Below are positions 1-8,946 of a stretch of DNA of 64,000 bases, piece by piece. Under the pieces are notes generated by a model, which was not told where the DNA came from, did no database searches, and saw only the letters and a program-made list of their open reading frames with translations. The stretch's first letter is position 1; each line of letters opens with the position of its first letter. The DNA is from an uncultured Prevotella sp. (GTDB taxonomy: Bacteria; Bacteroidota; Bacteroidia; Bacteroidales; Bacteroidaceae), in the NCBI GenBank assembly GCA_900316015.1, contig ONBG01000002.1, positions 62,001 through 126,000 of the forward strand, read 5' to 3'. The position numbers were made by a program, and so were the translations under genes.

Positions 1-1223
1 GTCGTGTCTAAGGGTACGAACTCATCTGGCATGATCCCACCTCCGCCATAGACCACACGATGCTTACGCAGGGTATAGCATTTCAGAGAATCAGAGAAAT
101 GGATACTATCTGCACTATACAATTCTCCATGCTTATATCGGTTGTCGAGTTCCATTTCATAGTCCTTCATATCCCCTTTGGTATATGGCTTCTGGATGCA
201 CCTGCCTGCAGGAGTATAATAATGGGCGATGGTAAGACGGATCATGGAACCATCCTTAAATTCAATGGGACGCTGAACAAGCCCTTTGCCAAAAGAGCGT
301 CGTCCCACGACAACTCCCCTGTCTTGGTCCTGGATAGCCCCCGTCACGATCTCAGCCGCGGAAGCTGTGAACTCGTTGATCAGGACAAATACTTTGCCGT
401 TAAGGAGCTTTCCGTTGCCCTGAGCGCGAAATTCCTGGCGTTCCGTCCTCCTACCTTGGGTATAGACAATTAAGTCGTTACGTTGAAGGAATTCATTGGC
501 GATCATCACGGCAGCTTGAAGGTAACCTCCGCCATTATCTTCCAAGTCGAGGATCAGGTCATTCATGCCCTTTGCTTTTAAGGCATTCACGGCTTCCATA
601 AACTCATGATACGTAGTGGCTCCAAAACTTCCTATCCTGATATAGCCCCAACCTGGGCGGATCATATAATAAGCATCGAGGGTCTTTACTGGGATTTTAT
701 CTCGCGTCACCGTGAAGGTCAGCACATCTTTGATACCCCTCCGCACGATGTTCAGACGTACCTTCGTACCTTTCGGGCCTCGGAGGCGTCTCATGATCTC
801 CTCTTTTGCCATTTTAACGCCCGCTATTGCTGTATCGTTAACGCTGATGATACGGTCACCAGCCATGATGCCAACTCTTTCTGACGGGCCATTAATCACG
901 GGCTGTATTACCAATAAGGTATCCTGGACCATATTGAATTGTACGCCAATACCTTCAAAGGAACCCTGTAAAGGTTCGTTCATAGCCTTTGTCTCTTTGG
1001 CTGAGGTGTAAGCAGAGTGTGGGTCCAGCTTCTCAATCATCCCACGGATACCATCCTCAACCAATTTATTTTCGTCTACGGAATCGACATAGAGATTAGT
1101 AATCGCCATTTCCGCAATCTGCAACTTACGTAAAGGGCTGTTCTCGCCGAAATTAAGATGAACCTGAGCAGAAGTGCCCAACGATATCAGTATCGCCAAC
1201 GCGGCAAATAGTAACTTTTTCAT
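1..1223 (-). CDS. S41 family C-terminal processing protease (partial)
   Basis: Secreted or periplasmic serine protease of the CtpA/Prc type; the 3' end lies beyond the left edge, leaving about 407 codons. The product starts MKKLLFAALAILISLGTSAQ, a clear signal peptide. A PDZ domain follows (GIGVQFNM, IMAGDRIISVND), then the peptidase core with the nucleophile region NEFTASAAEI and the downstream lysine in RRSFGKGLVQ, so the Ser-Lys dyad appears intact. The start at 1223 lies 13 nt after topoisomerase IV subunit B, so it is probably the last gene seen of a GNAT-parE-S41 unit. Family members trim C-termini of exported proteins; the substrate here is unknown. Confidence 0.9.
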   Translation of the reverse strand, partial: MKKLLFAALAILISLGTSAQVHLNFGENSPLRKLQIAEMAITNLYVDSVDENKLVEDGIRGMIEKLDPHSAYTSAKETKAMNEPLQGSFEGIGVQFNMVQDTLLVIQPVINGPSERVGIMAGDRIISVNDTAIAGVKMAKEEIMRRLRGPKGTKVRLNIVRRGIKDVLTFTVTRDKIPVKTLDAYYMIRPGWGYIRIGSFGATTYHEFMEAVNALKAKGMNDLILDLEDNGGGYLQAAVMIANEFLQRNDLIVYTQGRRTERQEFRAQGNGKLLNGKVFVLINEFTASAAEIVTGAIQDQDRGVVVGRRSFGKGLVQRPIEFKDGSMIRLTIAHYYTPAGRCIQKPYTKGDMKDYEMELDNRYKHGELYSADSIHFSDSLKCYTLRKHRVVYGGGGIMPDEFVPLDT

Positions 1224-1236
1224 ATGCATAACGACA

Positions 1237-3222
1237 TTAATCGATGGGGTCAGTATCTTCTGGAAGGTCTTCCTCTATGACCAGATTATCAATAATGAAA
1301 TTCTGGCGTTCCATCGTATTCTTCCCCATATAGTATTCCAATAATTTATGTACTTGATCGTTCTTGTGTAAAGTAACTTGTTCGAGACGCATGTCTGGGC
1401 CAATAAAATGGACGAATTCATCAGGACTGATCTCACCTAATCCCTTGAACCGTGTGATCTCTGGATCAGGTCCCAAGTCTTTGATTGCCTTTTGGCGTTC
1501 TTCCTCGCTATAGCAATAGATCGTGATAAAATCATTTTTCCTTTCCCCCTTTTTCAGCCTGGCATCAGCATCAGCTATCACCTTTTTGTTCTTGATCTTC
1601 GTACGCTTGTTCCTCACTCGGAAAAGAGGAGTTTGAAGGACATAAACATGTCCTTTCTTAATCAGCTCTGGGAAGAACTGCAGGAAGAACGTGATTATCA
1701 GCAATCGTATGTGCATGCCATCCACATCGGCATCAGTAGCCACGATCACCTTATTGTATCTCAGGGAATCCAATCCGTCTTCAATGTCAAGGGCAGCCTG
1801 TAAGAGGTTGAACTCTTCGTTCTCATAGACAACCTTTTTCGTCAGTCCAAATGAGTTCAAAGGCTTGCCTCGCAAAGAGAACACAGCCTGCGTATTGACA
1901 TCCCGGCTTTTGGTAATGCTTCCACTGGCACTGTCACCCTCCGTGATGAAGATAGAGCTTTCTTCCTTCCTGTCGTTTTTCGCATCACTATAATGAATCC
2001 GGCAATCACGCAACTTGCGGTTATGGAGATTGGCTTTCTTCGCTCGTTCCCGTGCCAGTTTAGTAACACCAGCCATTGCCTTTCGCTCACGCTCACTTTC
2101 CTCGATTTTTTTCCGCATCTCCTCCGCCACATCCGTATGGATATGGAGATAGTTGTCCACCTGTTCTTTGACAAAGTCGCCTACGTATTTGTTAATGCTT
2201 TCACCCCCAGGGCTCATCGTTAACGAACCCAACTTAATCTTGGTCTGGCTTTCGAACATCGGCTCTTCCACATTGATGGCAATAGCAGCTACAATGCCAT
2301 TCCGAATGTCCGTATAATCATAATTCTTACCAAAAAACTCTTTGATGGTACGAGCGATATGCTCCTTGAAAGCGCTCTGATGAGTGCCACCTTGCGTGGT
2401 ATGCTGACCATTGACAAAAGAATGGTATTCTTCGCCGTATTGGTTCGTATGCGTAAAGGCAATCTCAATGTCTTCCCCTTTCAGATGGATAATAGGATAT
2501 AATCCATCAGTGGTCATATTATCCACCAATAAATCCTCAAGGCCATTTCTGCTCAGAATCCGCCGACCGTTATACATAATGGTCAAACCAGCGTTCAGGT
2601 AAGTGTAGTTCTTTAACATCATCTCCACGATTTCATCGTGGAATTGATAGTTCAAGAATAGGGTTTCATCTGGCTTGAAGAAAATGTAGGTACCATTCTC
2701 ATCCTGTGTCTTTTCCGTATGGTCCTCTTTCAAGATGCCACGCTCAAAGGTCAAGGCGCGTACCTTCCCCTCACGGTAAGACCTGACTTCGAAATGCGAA
2801 CTCAAAGCGTTGACAGCCTTGACACCTACGCCATTCAAGCCAACACTCTTCTTGAAAGCCTTGGAATCGTATTTGCCTCCAGTATTCAACTTGCTGACGG
2901 CTTCGACCAATTTTCCTTGAGGAATACCACGCCCATAATCACGGACAGAAACGCTCAGATGATCCTCTATATCGATCTCAATACGTTTACCCGCATTCAT
3001 CTTAAACTCATCAATAGAGTTATCGATGACTTCCTTCAACAGAACGTAGATACCATCCTCTGGCAAACTGCCATCTCCCAAGCGACCAATATACATGCCA
3101 GGGCGTGTACGGACATGCTCCATATCCGACAGATGGATGATATTCGCATCCGTATACTCTGCCGTAGAAGGGACATTCTGTTCCAGATCCTTATTCTTGT
3201 TCTCGTTTTCTGGCATTATCAA
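1237..3222 (-). CDS. parE: DNA topoisomerase IV subunit B (GyrB/ParE family)
   Basis: ATPase subunit of a type IIA topoisomerase that decatenates or relaxes DNA with a ParC/GyrA partner not in this window. The GHKL ATPase motifs are visible: EVIDNS (64-69), DYGRGI (95-100) and a glycine-rich lid around 115-133. The transducer QTK loop is at 326-328, and the TOPRIM motifs are EGDSASG (428-434) and DADVDG (497-502). At 661 aa it has the ParE-type length and lacks the large GyrB TOPRIM insert. It could be annotated as gyrB by similarity alone; the length and the absence of gyrA or recF neighbours favour topoisomerase IV. An AAGAAAGG sequence precedes the start. The gene lies 18 nt after the upstream GNAT gene. 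Confidence 0.92.
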   Translation of the reverse strand: MIMPENENKNKDLEQNVPSTAEYTDANIIHLSDMEHVRTRPGMYIGRLGDGSLPEDGIYVLLKEVIDNSIDEFKMNAGKRIEIDIEDHLSVSVRDYGRGIPQGKLVEAVSKLNTGGKYDSKAFKKSVGLNGVGVKAVNALSSHFEVRSYREGKVRALTFERGILKEDHTEKTQDENGTYIFFKPDETLFLNYQFHDEIVEMMLKNYTYLNAGLTIMYNGRRILSRNGLEDLLVDNMTTDGLYPIIHLKGEDIEIAFTHTNQYGEEYHSFVNGQHTTQGGTHQSAFKEHIARTIKEFFGKNYDYTDIRNGIVAAIAINVEEPMFESQTKIKLGSLTMSPGGESINKYVGDFVKEQVDNYLHIHTDVAEEMRKKIEESERERKAMAGVTKLARERAKKANLHNRKLRDCRIHYSDAKNDRKEESSIFITEGDSASGSITKSRDVNTQAVFSLRGKPLNSFGLTKKVVYENEEFNLLQAALDIEDGLDSLRYNKVIVATDADVDGMHIRLLIITFFLQFFPELIKKGHVYVLQTPLFRVRNKRTKIKNKKVIADADARLKKGERKNDFITIYCYSEEERQKAIKDLGPDPEITRFKGLGEISPDEFVHFIGPDMRLEQVTLHKNDQVHKLLEYYMGKNTMERQNFIIDNLVIEEDLPEDTDPID

Positions 3223-3240
3223 TAAAACCTTTCTTTTTTG

Positions 3241-4389
3241 TTAGCCAATGACTTTCTTATAACACTTCCGAGATTTATGGTGGATCGGATTCAAGGCTCC
3301 CCATTGGCTTTGGACACCCTCGTTAGATTCCATTTCCACCTGTGTCTCACCCCATTTGAAACCATAAGCCTGGTATCGAGGAATCAAATCGGCAAACAAC
3401 AAAGCGTTAGCCCCCTTTGCCCTATATTCAGGCAAGACACCCATTAACAACAAGTCGACACCTTCTGTTTTATGATACTTGATGGCACGAAGCACATACC
3501 ACCAGCCAAAAGGAAGGAGCCTGCCACGATGGCATTTCTGCATGGCGCGAGCCAACGATGGTATGGTAATGCCTAACCCAACCAACTTTCGGTCAGCATT
3601 CCAATCCTCTACCAGAGTGACCAAGTTCAAATCCAAGTCCTTTAAGTACATGTTAATATACTGGTCAATCTGACGGGGTGTTAACTCTGAGTAGCCATAA
3701 AGGTCTTTATAGGTATCATTAATAAGATCAAAGACCTTTTGCCCATAACCGCCCTCAAAGATGTCTTTCTTGGTCAGTTTCTTCACATGAAGGTTATATC
3801 TCTGCTCTATCATTTGGGCAATCTTGGTGTACTTTTCTGGGATTGTGTCGGGAACGTACATCTTATATTCAACGTACCTATTGTCGACGACAAAACCATC
3901 CATCTTTTCCATGTGCTCTGGATAATAGGGATAATTATAGATGGTTGGCATGGTGCCTAACTGGTCGAATCCCCAGGTTAACATCCCTTCTGGGTCCATA
4001 TCCGTAAAGCCCAAGGGTCCCACGACCTGTGTCATGCCCTTACTTTTCCCATAGTCTTCTACTGCTTTGATCAAAGCTGTAGACACCTCAAAGTCATCGA
4101 TAAAGTCGATCCATCCAAAGCGAACAGACTTTACTCCCCACTTTTCATTCGCATGATGATTGATAATTGCAGCCACACGACCGACGATCTTTCCACCCTT
4201 GTAAGCAAGATAATATTCAGCCTCACAAAAATCGAAAGCTGCATTTTTATCCTTGCTCAGCGTATTCATGTCATCGCTAAAAAGTGTGGGGGCATCGTAT
4301 TCGTTACCCTTATAAAGGTCATAATGAAAGTCTATGAATCTCTTGAGATCTTTCTTGGTCTCAACTTTTCTGATTTCTACTGACGACAT
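3241..4389 (-). CDS. GNAT-superfamily N-acetyltransferase-like protein
   Basis: Predicted cytosolic protein of 382 aa with acetyltransferase-like features. An N-terminal segment reads YLAYKGGKIVGRVAAIINHHANE, typical of the beta strands before the acetyl-CoA site. The C-terminal half has LMGVLPEYRAKGANALLFADL, which resembles the R/Q-x-x-G-x-G/A acetyl-CoA loop in degenerate form, followed by a strand and ETQVEMESN. The length suggests two tandem GNAT folds. The substrate is unknown. It is first in the unit GNAT-parE-S41, behind a full-consensus promoter at 4425-4456. Bacteroidales homologues are usually annotated only as hypothetical or acetyltransferase. Confidence 0.75.
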   Translation of the reverse strand: MSSVEIRKVETKKDLKRFIDFHYDLYKGNEYDAPTLFSDDMNTLSKDKNAAFDFCEAEYYLAYKGGKIVGRVAAIINHHANEKWGVKSVRFGWIDFIDDFEVSTALIKAVEDYGKSKGMTQVVGPLGFTDMDPEGMLTWGFDQLGTMPTIYNYPYYPEHMEKMDGFVVDNRYVEYKMYVPDTIPEKYTKIAQMIEQRYNLHVKKLTKKDIFEGGYGQKVFDLINDTYKDLYGYSELTPRQIDQYINMYLKDLDLNLVTLVEDWNADRKLVGLGITIPSLARAMQKCHRGRLLPFGWWYVLRAIKYHKTEGVDLLLMGVLPEYRAKGANALLFADLIPRYQAYGFKWGETQVEMESNEGVQSQWGALNPIHHKSRKCYKKVIG

Positions 4390-4424
4390 TGATAAATCAA
4401 TTGATTAATGCTTTAATAAACATG

Positions 4425-4456
4425 CAAAGATATAGAAAATCATGCACAACACCAAA
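4425..4456 (-). promoter_or_regulatory. Bacteroidetes-type promoter for the GNAT-parE-S41 unit
   Basis: On the minus strand TTTG (4453-4456) and TATCTTTG (4425-4432) are separated by 20 nt, a full match to the Bacteroidetes primary-sigma consensus TTTG-N19-21-TAnnTTTG. The transcript would start near 4420, about 30 nt before the GNAT start codon. This separates the unit from the methyltransferase gene upstream. Confidence 0.75.
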
Positions 4457-4470
4457 TTTCGTGCAGTTTT

Positions 4471-5697
4471 TTAGGATTTCTTGCAAAGAATCAAAACATG
4501 ATCATGGGTGTAGAGGGTGGTTCCAAATAGATAATGGTCGCCACCATCTTTCAATTTAAGCCGCTTCCTAAGTGCAGATACGGATAAAGGAAAGTTCCGA
4601 ATAGCAATATTTGCCGCCTCTATGCCTGTCAATGCCGTTTTCAATGACTTCTTATTTAAACTAAACACCGATCTGATCTGGAATCTACGCCCGGGGAAAT
4701 CCGGTATCATGGAATCAGAAACAAAAAGATGGGAATTTCTTCCAACTGCCTTCACGCCATACTGATGACACAATGCGCCAAAGCATCCTGCCTTCATGAT
4801 AGAAGCATTCGGCTCATAAAGATAAAGCTTATTCTCCCGATAATCAATGTCCTGCATTTGCTCCTCTCTCACAAAAGAGACGAGTGCATCTGATGATGTA
4901 TCTACTTGCATCTGCTGGTCGTCATTCACGCAAAATAGCTTCATGGGATCTCCTGACGCTGCAGAGAGGACGAACAGCAATTCCTTACACTCGTTATCCT
5001 TCGACACGATATGCAGTTCCCTGACATGATCCTCGCCTAAATCTGCCAAAGCCTGATGCCAGTCTAACATAGGGGACAACTTCAAGAGAACCACATCAGC
5101 CTTAGATAAAAGCTCCTCTTTAATATGCAACACATCGGGAGTACAGTCCTTGATCGCTACTGTCTTACCCCCATACGCATCCCTACGAGCAGGATCTAAG
5201 AAAAGCCACGAGACGTGGGAAAGATGATGTAGATAGTCAACACCATCTCCACATACGATATTAGCCTTGATCCCTAACAAAGAAAAATTATGTCGCGCTA
5301 CTTCACAAAGATCGTCTTGTCTCTCTACATAAACCGACTGTGAAGCGGGAAACTGTAAGGCCATCAAAGAGAAATCAATACCGAAGCCACCGGTCAGATC
5401 AACCCATTTCGTATCTTTTCGGTCTGTTACCCATCTCTTTGCCACTTGTGCTTTATAACTTGCCGTAAACTGCGACGAGCACTGTTCCATAGAAAGGTGT
5501 GGAGGATAAACAATCCCGTCCGTAGATGCCCATAACGGGAGTTTGGCACATGCTCTCTGCCAACCATCAATCTGCTCAAGGGCATATTGCATGTCAACAT
5601 CAGGGTATCTTGAGCCTTGCAAGGCCAGTGTCTGAACATTCTCACGCCGATGTGCATGGATAAAATCCAGCGTAGATTGATTCATCATTCCTGTCAT
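4471..5697 (-). CDS. Class I SAM methyltransferase with C-terminal THUMP-like domain (PG_1098 family)
   Basis: Cytosolic 408 aa protein. A SAM-binding motif I reads WVDLTGGFGIDFSLMA (about residue 100), and WLFLDPARRD (about residue 170) resembles the catalytic DPPY/DPAR-type loop. The last ~100 residues (DFPGRRFQIRSVFSLNKKSLKTAL and on) match what I know of the ferredoxin-like and THUMP-like domains named after Porphyromonas PG_1098. THUMP domains bind RNA, so an RNA (tRNA or rRNA) methyltransferase is likely, but no substrate is established. It lies 5 nt after the DUF3943 gene and is probably the last gene of that operon. Confidence 0.78.
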   Translation of the reverse strand: MTGMMNQSTLDFIHAHRRENVQTLALQGSRYPDVDMQYALEQIDGWQRACAKLPLWASTDGIVYPPHLSMEQCSSQFTASYKAQVAKRWVTDRKDTKWVDLTGGFGIDFSLMALQFPASQSVYVERQDDLCEVARHNFSLLGIKANIVCGDGVDYLHHLSHVSWLFLDPARRDAYGGKTVAIKDCTPDVLHIKEELLSKADVVLLKLSPMLDWHQALADLGEDHVRELHIVSKDNECKELLFVLSAASGDPMKLFCVNDDQQMQVDTSSDALVSFVREEQMQDIDYRENKLYLYEPNASIMKAGCFGALCHQYGVKAVGRNSHLFVSDSMIPDFPGRRFQIRSVFSLNKKSLKTALTGIEAANIAIRNFPLSVSALRKRLKLKDGGDHYLFGTTLYTHDHVLILCKKS

Positions 5698-5702
5698 ATG
5701 GA

Positions 5703-7199
5703 CTAAAAATGATAGGTCAAACCTATTCTGACCTCAAAAGTATTGGCACGGACTTTATCATGATACGCATACCGAGTATTTCGTATGAAATAAGATCCAG
5801 ATGCTAAGAAACTCAGCGGACCACGAAGGTCAGACTCCCAAATAGGGTTCAGGACAAACAACTCTGCATTCCCTTTATCACCTTGGGCATTCAGGTACAA
5901 GGGATCAACAGTAGACAACTCCTTTCCCTCGTATCCTTTCCATGTGTAAATCCGGTAGTATTGTGCATGAAGGATAAAGCGTCCGAAATTTCTGAACTCC
6001 ATATGGGTTTTTGTCTTAATGGAATAGCCACTTCCCATATTATAGTCCCGATCGATCACATTATAATAGTCGCTTTTGGTTCCCCCAAGCAAGATACCAC
6101 TGATGAAAATCCTTTGTTCCAATCGACTTAACACCCCCACTTCGGGAAGGGATAAGATCAATCCTGGACCAAAGGCAGCAGCTTCGGAAATCCGATAAGG
6201 AGTCTGACTACTGCCATCTTTCACGGGCTTAGAATCATAGTAATTGAAGTGCTGGAAGACTCCAAACTCTGCTGTAACCGTATTCCCCACAAACACAGGA
6301 GCGCCCCACACACGTCCCAAGATATGCAAGCCATTAATAAGAGGCTGGTTTGCAGAAAATCCTACCGTTGCCTCTACATCAAAAAAGTCATAGGGCTTCT
6401 TTTCTTCCTCATTGAAAGGATCGCCATAGCAAAGATAGATGTTGACAAAAGGATTAGCCTCACCACGAAACAGGGCACCATCATCAGCCAAATATCTCAC
6501 CCCCATGGACATAGAGAAATCGATTGGGAACCGATCATAATCATGATATTTATAATATTTATTCCGGATTCTCCAAGCATCCCCACTGATGATGCGATTA
6601 AAACCTCTCATCGGACTGATTGCAGTAGCCCCTGCCTCACGAATGAAACGATTCCATCCATGGGCGCGGTCATCTAACAGCAAACTACTAATGCGATAAG
6701 CAATTTCACCAATGCAGATACCTCCAAATGTGGTTGCCATTAAGTCGTTGATGGCTGGTGGTTCCTTTTCGCCCCAGAACTCCCATTCTAAACTACCACA
6801 AAGAGCGTAAGGTGCAGATTCCCAAAAGCTTAATCCACTTGCACGAGCCGAGTTGTAATAGAGGTTACCATGGTAAGGGTGAGCAAACAGGTTCGTAGAG
6901 AACTGGTCATTGTCCCACACGAATCCATTCTTGAAATTATGATGTATCGTATGCAAATTCACTTGAGCGAATTCCTGATTCATGATAAAGCGATCAAAGC
7001 AATGTACGAATACGTTGATACCCGTGGCCTCTGCTGCTGCCTTCCAAGGATGCTTCTCTTGTAATTCTGGGCGGTTATAGGCATAGATAGAGTCCGATGA
7101 CATCCTCATCAGCCGATTCGTAAAAGCTGTATCTTGCTGAGAGAATGCCATACAAGGCAGCATCGCCACAATCATAAGAATCATCTGTCTTTTCCTCAT
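5703..7199 (-). CDS. DUF3943 domain-containing exported protein
   Basis: A 498 aa exported protein with a signal peptide (MRKRQMILMIVAMLPCMAFSQ). The segment around residues 48-165 (PWKAAAEATGINVFVHCFDR, NQFSTNLFAHPYHGNLYYNSARA, SLEWEFWGEKEPPAINDLMATTFGG) matches my knowledge of DUF3943. Downstream, aromatic and alternating strands, and an end in VRIGLTYHF, look like an outer-membrane beta-barrel terminus with a C-terminal Phe. Function unknown. Its ATG overlaps the stop of the upstream gene by 4 nt (ATGA), so translation is probably coupled. Confidence 0.82.
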   Translation of the reverse strand: MRKRQMILMIVAMLPCMAFSQQDTAFTNRLMRMSSDSIYAYNRPELQEKHPWKAAAEATGINVFVHCFDRFIMNQEFAQVNLHTIHHNFKNGFVWDNDQFSTNLFAHPYHGNLYYNSARASGLSFWESAPYALCGSLEWEFWGEKEPPAINDLMATTFGGICIGEIAYRISSLLLDDRAHGWNRFIREAGATAISPMRGFNRIISGDAWRIRNKYYKYHDYDRFPIDFSMSMGVRYLADDGALFRGEANPFVNIYLCYGDPFNEEEKKPYDFFDVEATVGFSANQPLINGLHILGRVWGAPVFVGNTVTAEFGVFQHFNYYDSKPVKDGSSQTPYRISEAAAFGPGLILSLPEVGVLSRLEQRIFISGILLGGTKSDYYNVIDRDYNMGSGYSIKTKTHMEFRNFGRFILHAQYYRIYTWKGYEGKELSTVDPLYLNAQGDKGNAELFVLNPIWESDLRGPLSFLASGSYFIRNTRYAYHDKVRANTFEVRIGLTYHF

Positions 7200-8317
7200 C
7201 TCGTTTTACTCCTTTGAAATCTAATGGCAAGCCCTCCTTCTACAATAAAGCGATGACGATAGGAATGCCAATGATAATAATAGCGCGTGTCTCCATAACC
7301 GCCAGAGAGAAATGCACCCATATAATGGTTAAAGGCATAGTCCACGTTAATACGAGCCTGCAACGAAAACAATCGTTTAGGCTTTGTGGCATTATCCTTC
7401 AAGAATGTCTCAACGTGATAGTAACCCAGATCTCCACTAAGGCTCCATTGAGGTGTCAGAGGAAAGTATTGCCCAACCCGGTAGAAAAGTGCTCCGGAAA
7501 ATTTTTGGTCAATACCCATAAAATGGGTACCCACCCCCACGATATTATATGTAGAGCGATTCCGATACCTGAATGCGAAATTAAACTTCGTACTGGTCCC
7601 GCCATATACCAAGACGTCTATTTTAGTCTTGGGATTGATATTGACCAATCCTATCTTATGGGCGATGGTATCACGACTATAATTAATGACGCCCACTTGG
7701 ACGCCACGAGGATGGGAAATGCACACATTCAACAATCCTACTTGAGAACCGTTCAAAGAATCTGCATAATTATAGGCAGCAATCTGAAGGCCTCGCATGG
7801 TTGAAGAGCAAATATTAGCAATAGCAGCCACTTGGGCTCCTCCTTTGACACCTACTGAGATATTGGACACTCCACTCACCTGGACTCCTGCTAAAGATGA
7901 TGTGCAGATATTTGAGAATCCTGATAGTTGTACTCCTTCTGTATGATGTGCGATACTGGAAATGCCAGAGATTTGCACGCCACGCGCTTGACCTCCCACA
8001 GAACCAATCCCCGCCGTTATCTGGACACCATTCAATTTCGTCCCAGAAAAAGCAAAAAGCCCACCGACATTAACCCCTGAGGCTGTGGCACTCGCCATAC
8101 CTGAAATCACTCCTAATTGAACGCCCTTCAACGTATCCGTATTTGAGAAGAAACCAAGATTGAAGAAAGCAGTCCGCAAGGAGTCATTGCCATGACGCAC
8201 GGCTCCCACACCGATATTCGTATATCGTTTCGGGGTATAAGTTTGCGCAGAAGCCTGCGTGAAACTAATAGCAAAAATACCTAAGAGGATATGTCTAAAA
8301 TAAAAGGCAGGTTTCAT
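7196..8317 (-). CDS. Repeat-rich surface protein, LA_2272-like repeats
   Basis: A 373 aa exported protein with signal peptide ending near QASAQ. Residues ~65-215 carry about eight imperfect repeats built on GVQ(I/V/L)SG followed by a small-residue segment (GVQLGVISGMA, GVQISGISSIA, GVQLSGFSNIC, GVQVSGVSNIS, GLQIAAYNYA, GVQVGVINYS). This is the pattern of 'LA_2272 surface repeat' proteins and suggests a beta-solenoid or barrel. The C-terminal third (FYRVGQYFPLTPQWSLSGDLGYYHVE, GGLAIRFQ) looks like transmembrane beta strands. Function unknown. It is first in an operon with DUF3943 and the methyltransferase. Its promoter -7 box ends only 5 nt before the ATG, so the mRNA may be leaderless. Confidence 0.75.
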   Translation of the reverse strand: MKPAFYFRHILLGIFAISFTQASAQTYTPKRYTNIGVGAVRHGNDSLRTAFFNLGFFSNTDTLKGVQLGVISGMASATASGVNVGGLFAFSGTKLNGVQITAGIGSVGGQARGVQISGISSIAHHTEGVQLSGFSNICTSSLAGVQVSGVSNISVGVKGGAQVAAIANICSSTMRGLQIAAYNYADSLNGSQVGLLNVCISHPRGVQVGVINYSRDTIAHKIGLVNINPKTKIDVLVYGGTSTKFNFAFRYRNRSTYNIVGVGTHFMGIDQKFSGALFYRVGQYFPLTPQWSLSGDLGYYHVETFLKDNATKPKRLFSLQARINVDYAFNHYMGAFLSGGYGDTRYYYHWHSYRHRFIVEGGLAIRFQRSKTR

Positions 8318-8321
8318 AGTG

Positions 8322-8352
8322 CAAATTTAATAAAAAAAAGAAATTCCTCAAA
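8322..8352 (-). promoter_or_regulatory. Promoter for the LA_2272-like/DUF3943/THUMP-like operon
   Basis: Minus-strand TTTG (8349-8352), 19 nt, then TAAATTTG (8322-8329): an exact consensus match. The start codon begins at 8317, five bases after the box, which is where transcription itself should start. Confidence 0.7.
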
Positions 8353-8508
8353 CAAATAGAGAAGAAAAAGAATGCTCCCAACCTATATTTCCAAAGATGC
8401 TCAACGGCCATGCCCTTATACAACGTATTTTCTTATAACCTCACAAGAGCAGGTCAAGGAAACTATATTGTCAGATTTCTTATGTTTACACTAGAGTTTT
8501 TTTCTTCC

Positions 8509-8592
8509 ATAGGTTGACAGGTTGTCAAAACCCTTTGTACATCGGGCTTGCAACCTGTTTTGAGGTTGTCAAAGGTTGACACGAGGTTGACA
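8509..8592 (+). repeat. 84-bp dispersed repeat, copy A
   Basis: Matches the reverse complement of 62449-62532 at 79 of 84 positions by hand alignment. It contains several GGTTGACA/GGTTGTCA motifs (8512, 8520, 8564, 8574, 8585). A hairpin pairs CAGGTTG (8518-8524) with CAACCTG (8551-8557) and CCC with GGG, leaving a loop at 8534-8543. The GGTTGACA family is absent from the flanking genes. Confidence 0.85.
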
Positions 8593-8612
8593 GAAAAACA
8601 CCTATTTTGCTA

Positions 8613-8694
8613 AATTTTCTCGAGAATTGATGGCTGCACCTATGCTCTTGCTGTTCAGAACTGTCCCTATGGGATCAAATTCTCTCGAGAATTT
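8613..8694. repeat. Pair of TCTCGAGA-centred palindromes
   Basis: AATTTTCTCGAGAATT at 8613-8628 and AAATTCTCTCGAGAATTT at 8677-8694 share the palindromic core TCTCGAGA. They can pair with each other or fold separately. They lie about 20 bp downstream of repeat copy A and are not next to any start codon. Confidence 0.5.
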
Positions 8695-8890
8695 TGTATG
8701 ATCTCTTACCTTTTCCTATACAGATCATGATATGGATTGAAATCCAACGTTTTCGTTAAGCCAAATGAGCAGAGCCATGCTTGCTTGAGATCTGCCATGG
8801 CGAGAAAACGAAGGATGAAATCCAACGATTTCTTTGGGATTGGAAGAATATAAGTTTGACTCTGTCAAGTAATTGATGTAGATGAACTAC

Positions 8891-8922
8891 AAAAAAAGGA
8901 TGCATCAGAATTTGATGCACCC
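8891..8922 (-). terminator. Rho-independent terminator after frdB
   Basis: On the minus strand GGGTGCATCA (8913-8922) pairs with TGATGCATCC (8898-8907), ten pairs including one G-U, with a 5-nt loop and then seven T. It lies about 25 nt after the frdB stop. Confidence 0.85.
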
Positions 8923-8946
8923 TCTCTTAGGATTATACTCTTTTAC

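Larger units (their letters stand above)
8318..8946. other. Repeat-rich intergenic region without a gene
   Basis: No credible coding region. From left to right it holds the promoter at 8322-8352, the 84-bp dispersed repeat (8509-8592), two TCTCGAGA-centred palindromes (8613-8628 and 8678-8694), a pair of direct repeats of about 15 bp (8734-8749 and 8813-8827), and the frdCAB terminator (8891-8922). The rest is AT-rich and featureless by eye. Confidence 0.7.

Noticed and set aside
4440-4482. Possible terminator hairpin (TGCAC/GTGCA followed by TTTTTT on the plus strand)
   Set aside because: Only a 5-bp stem and the T-run is on the strand opposite to both neighbouring genes.
7214-7804. 196-codon frame opposite the LA_2272-like gene
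   Set aside because: Shadow of the repeat protein; no start context and no coherent protein features.
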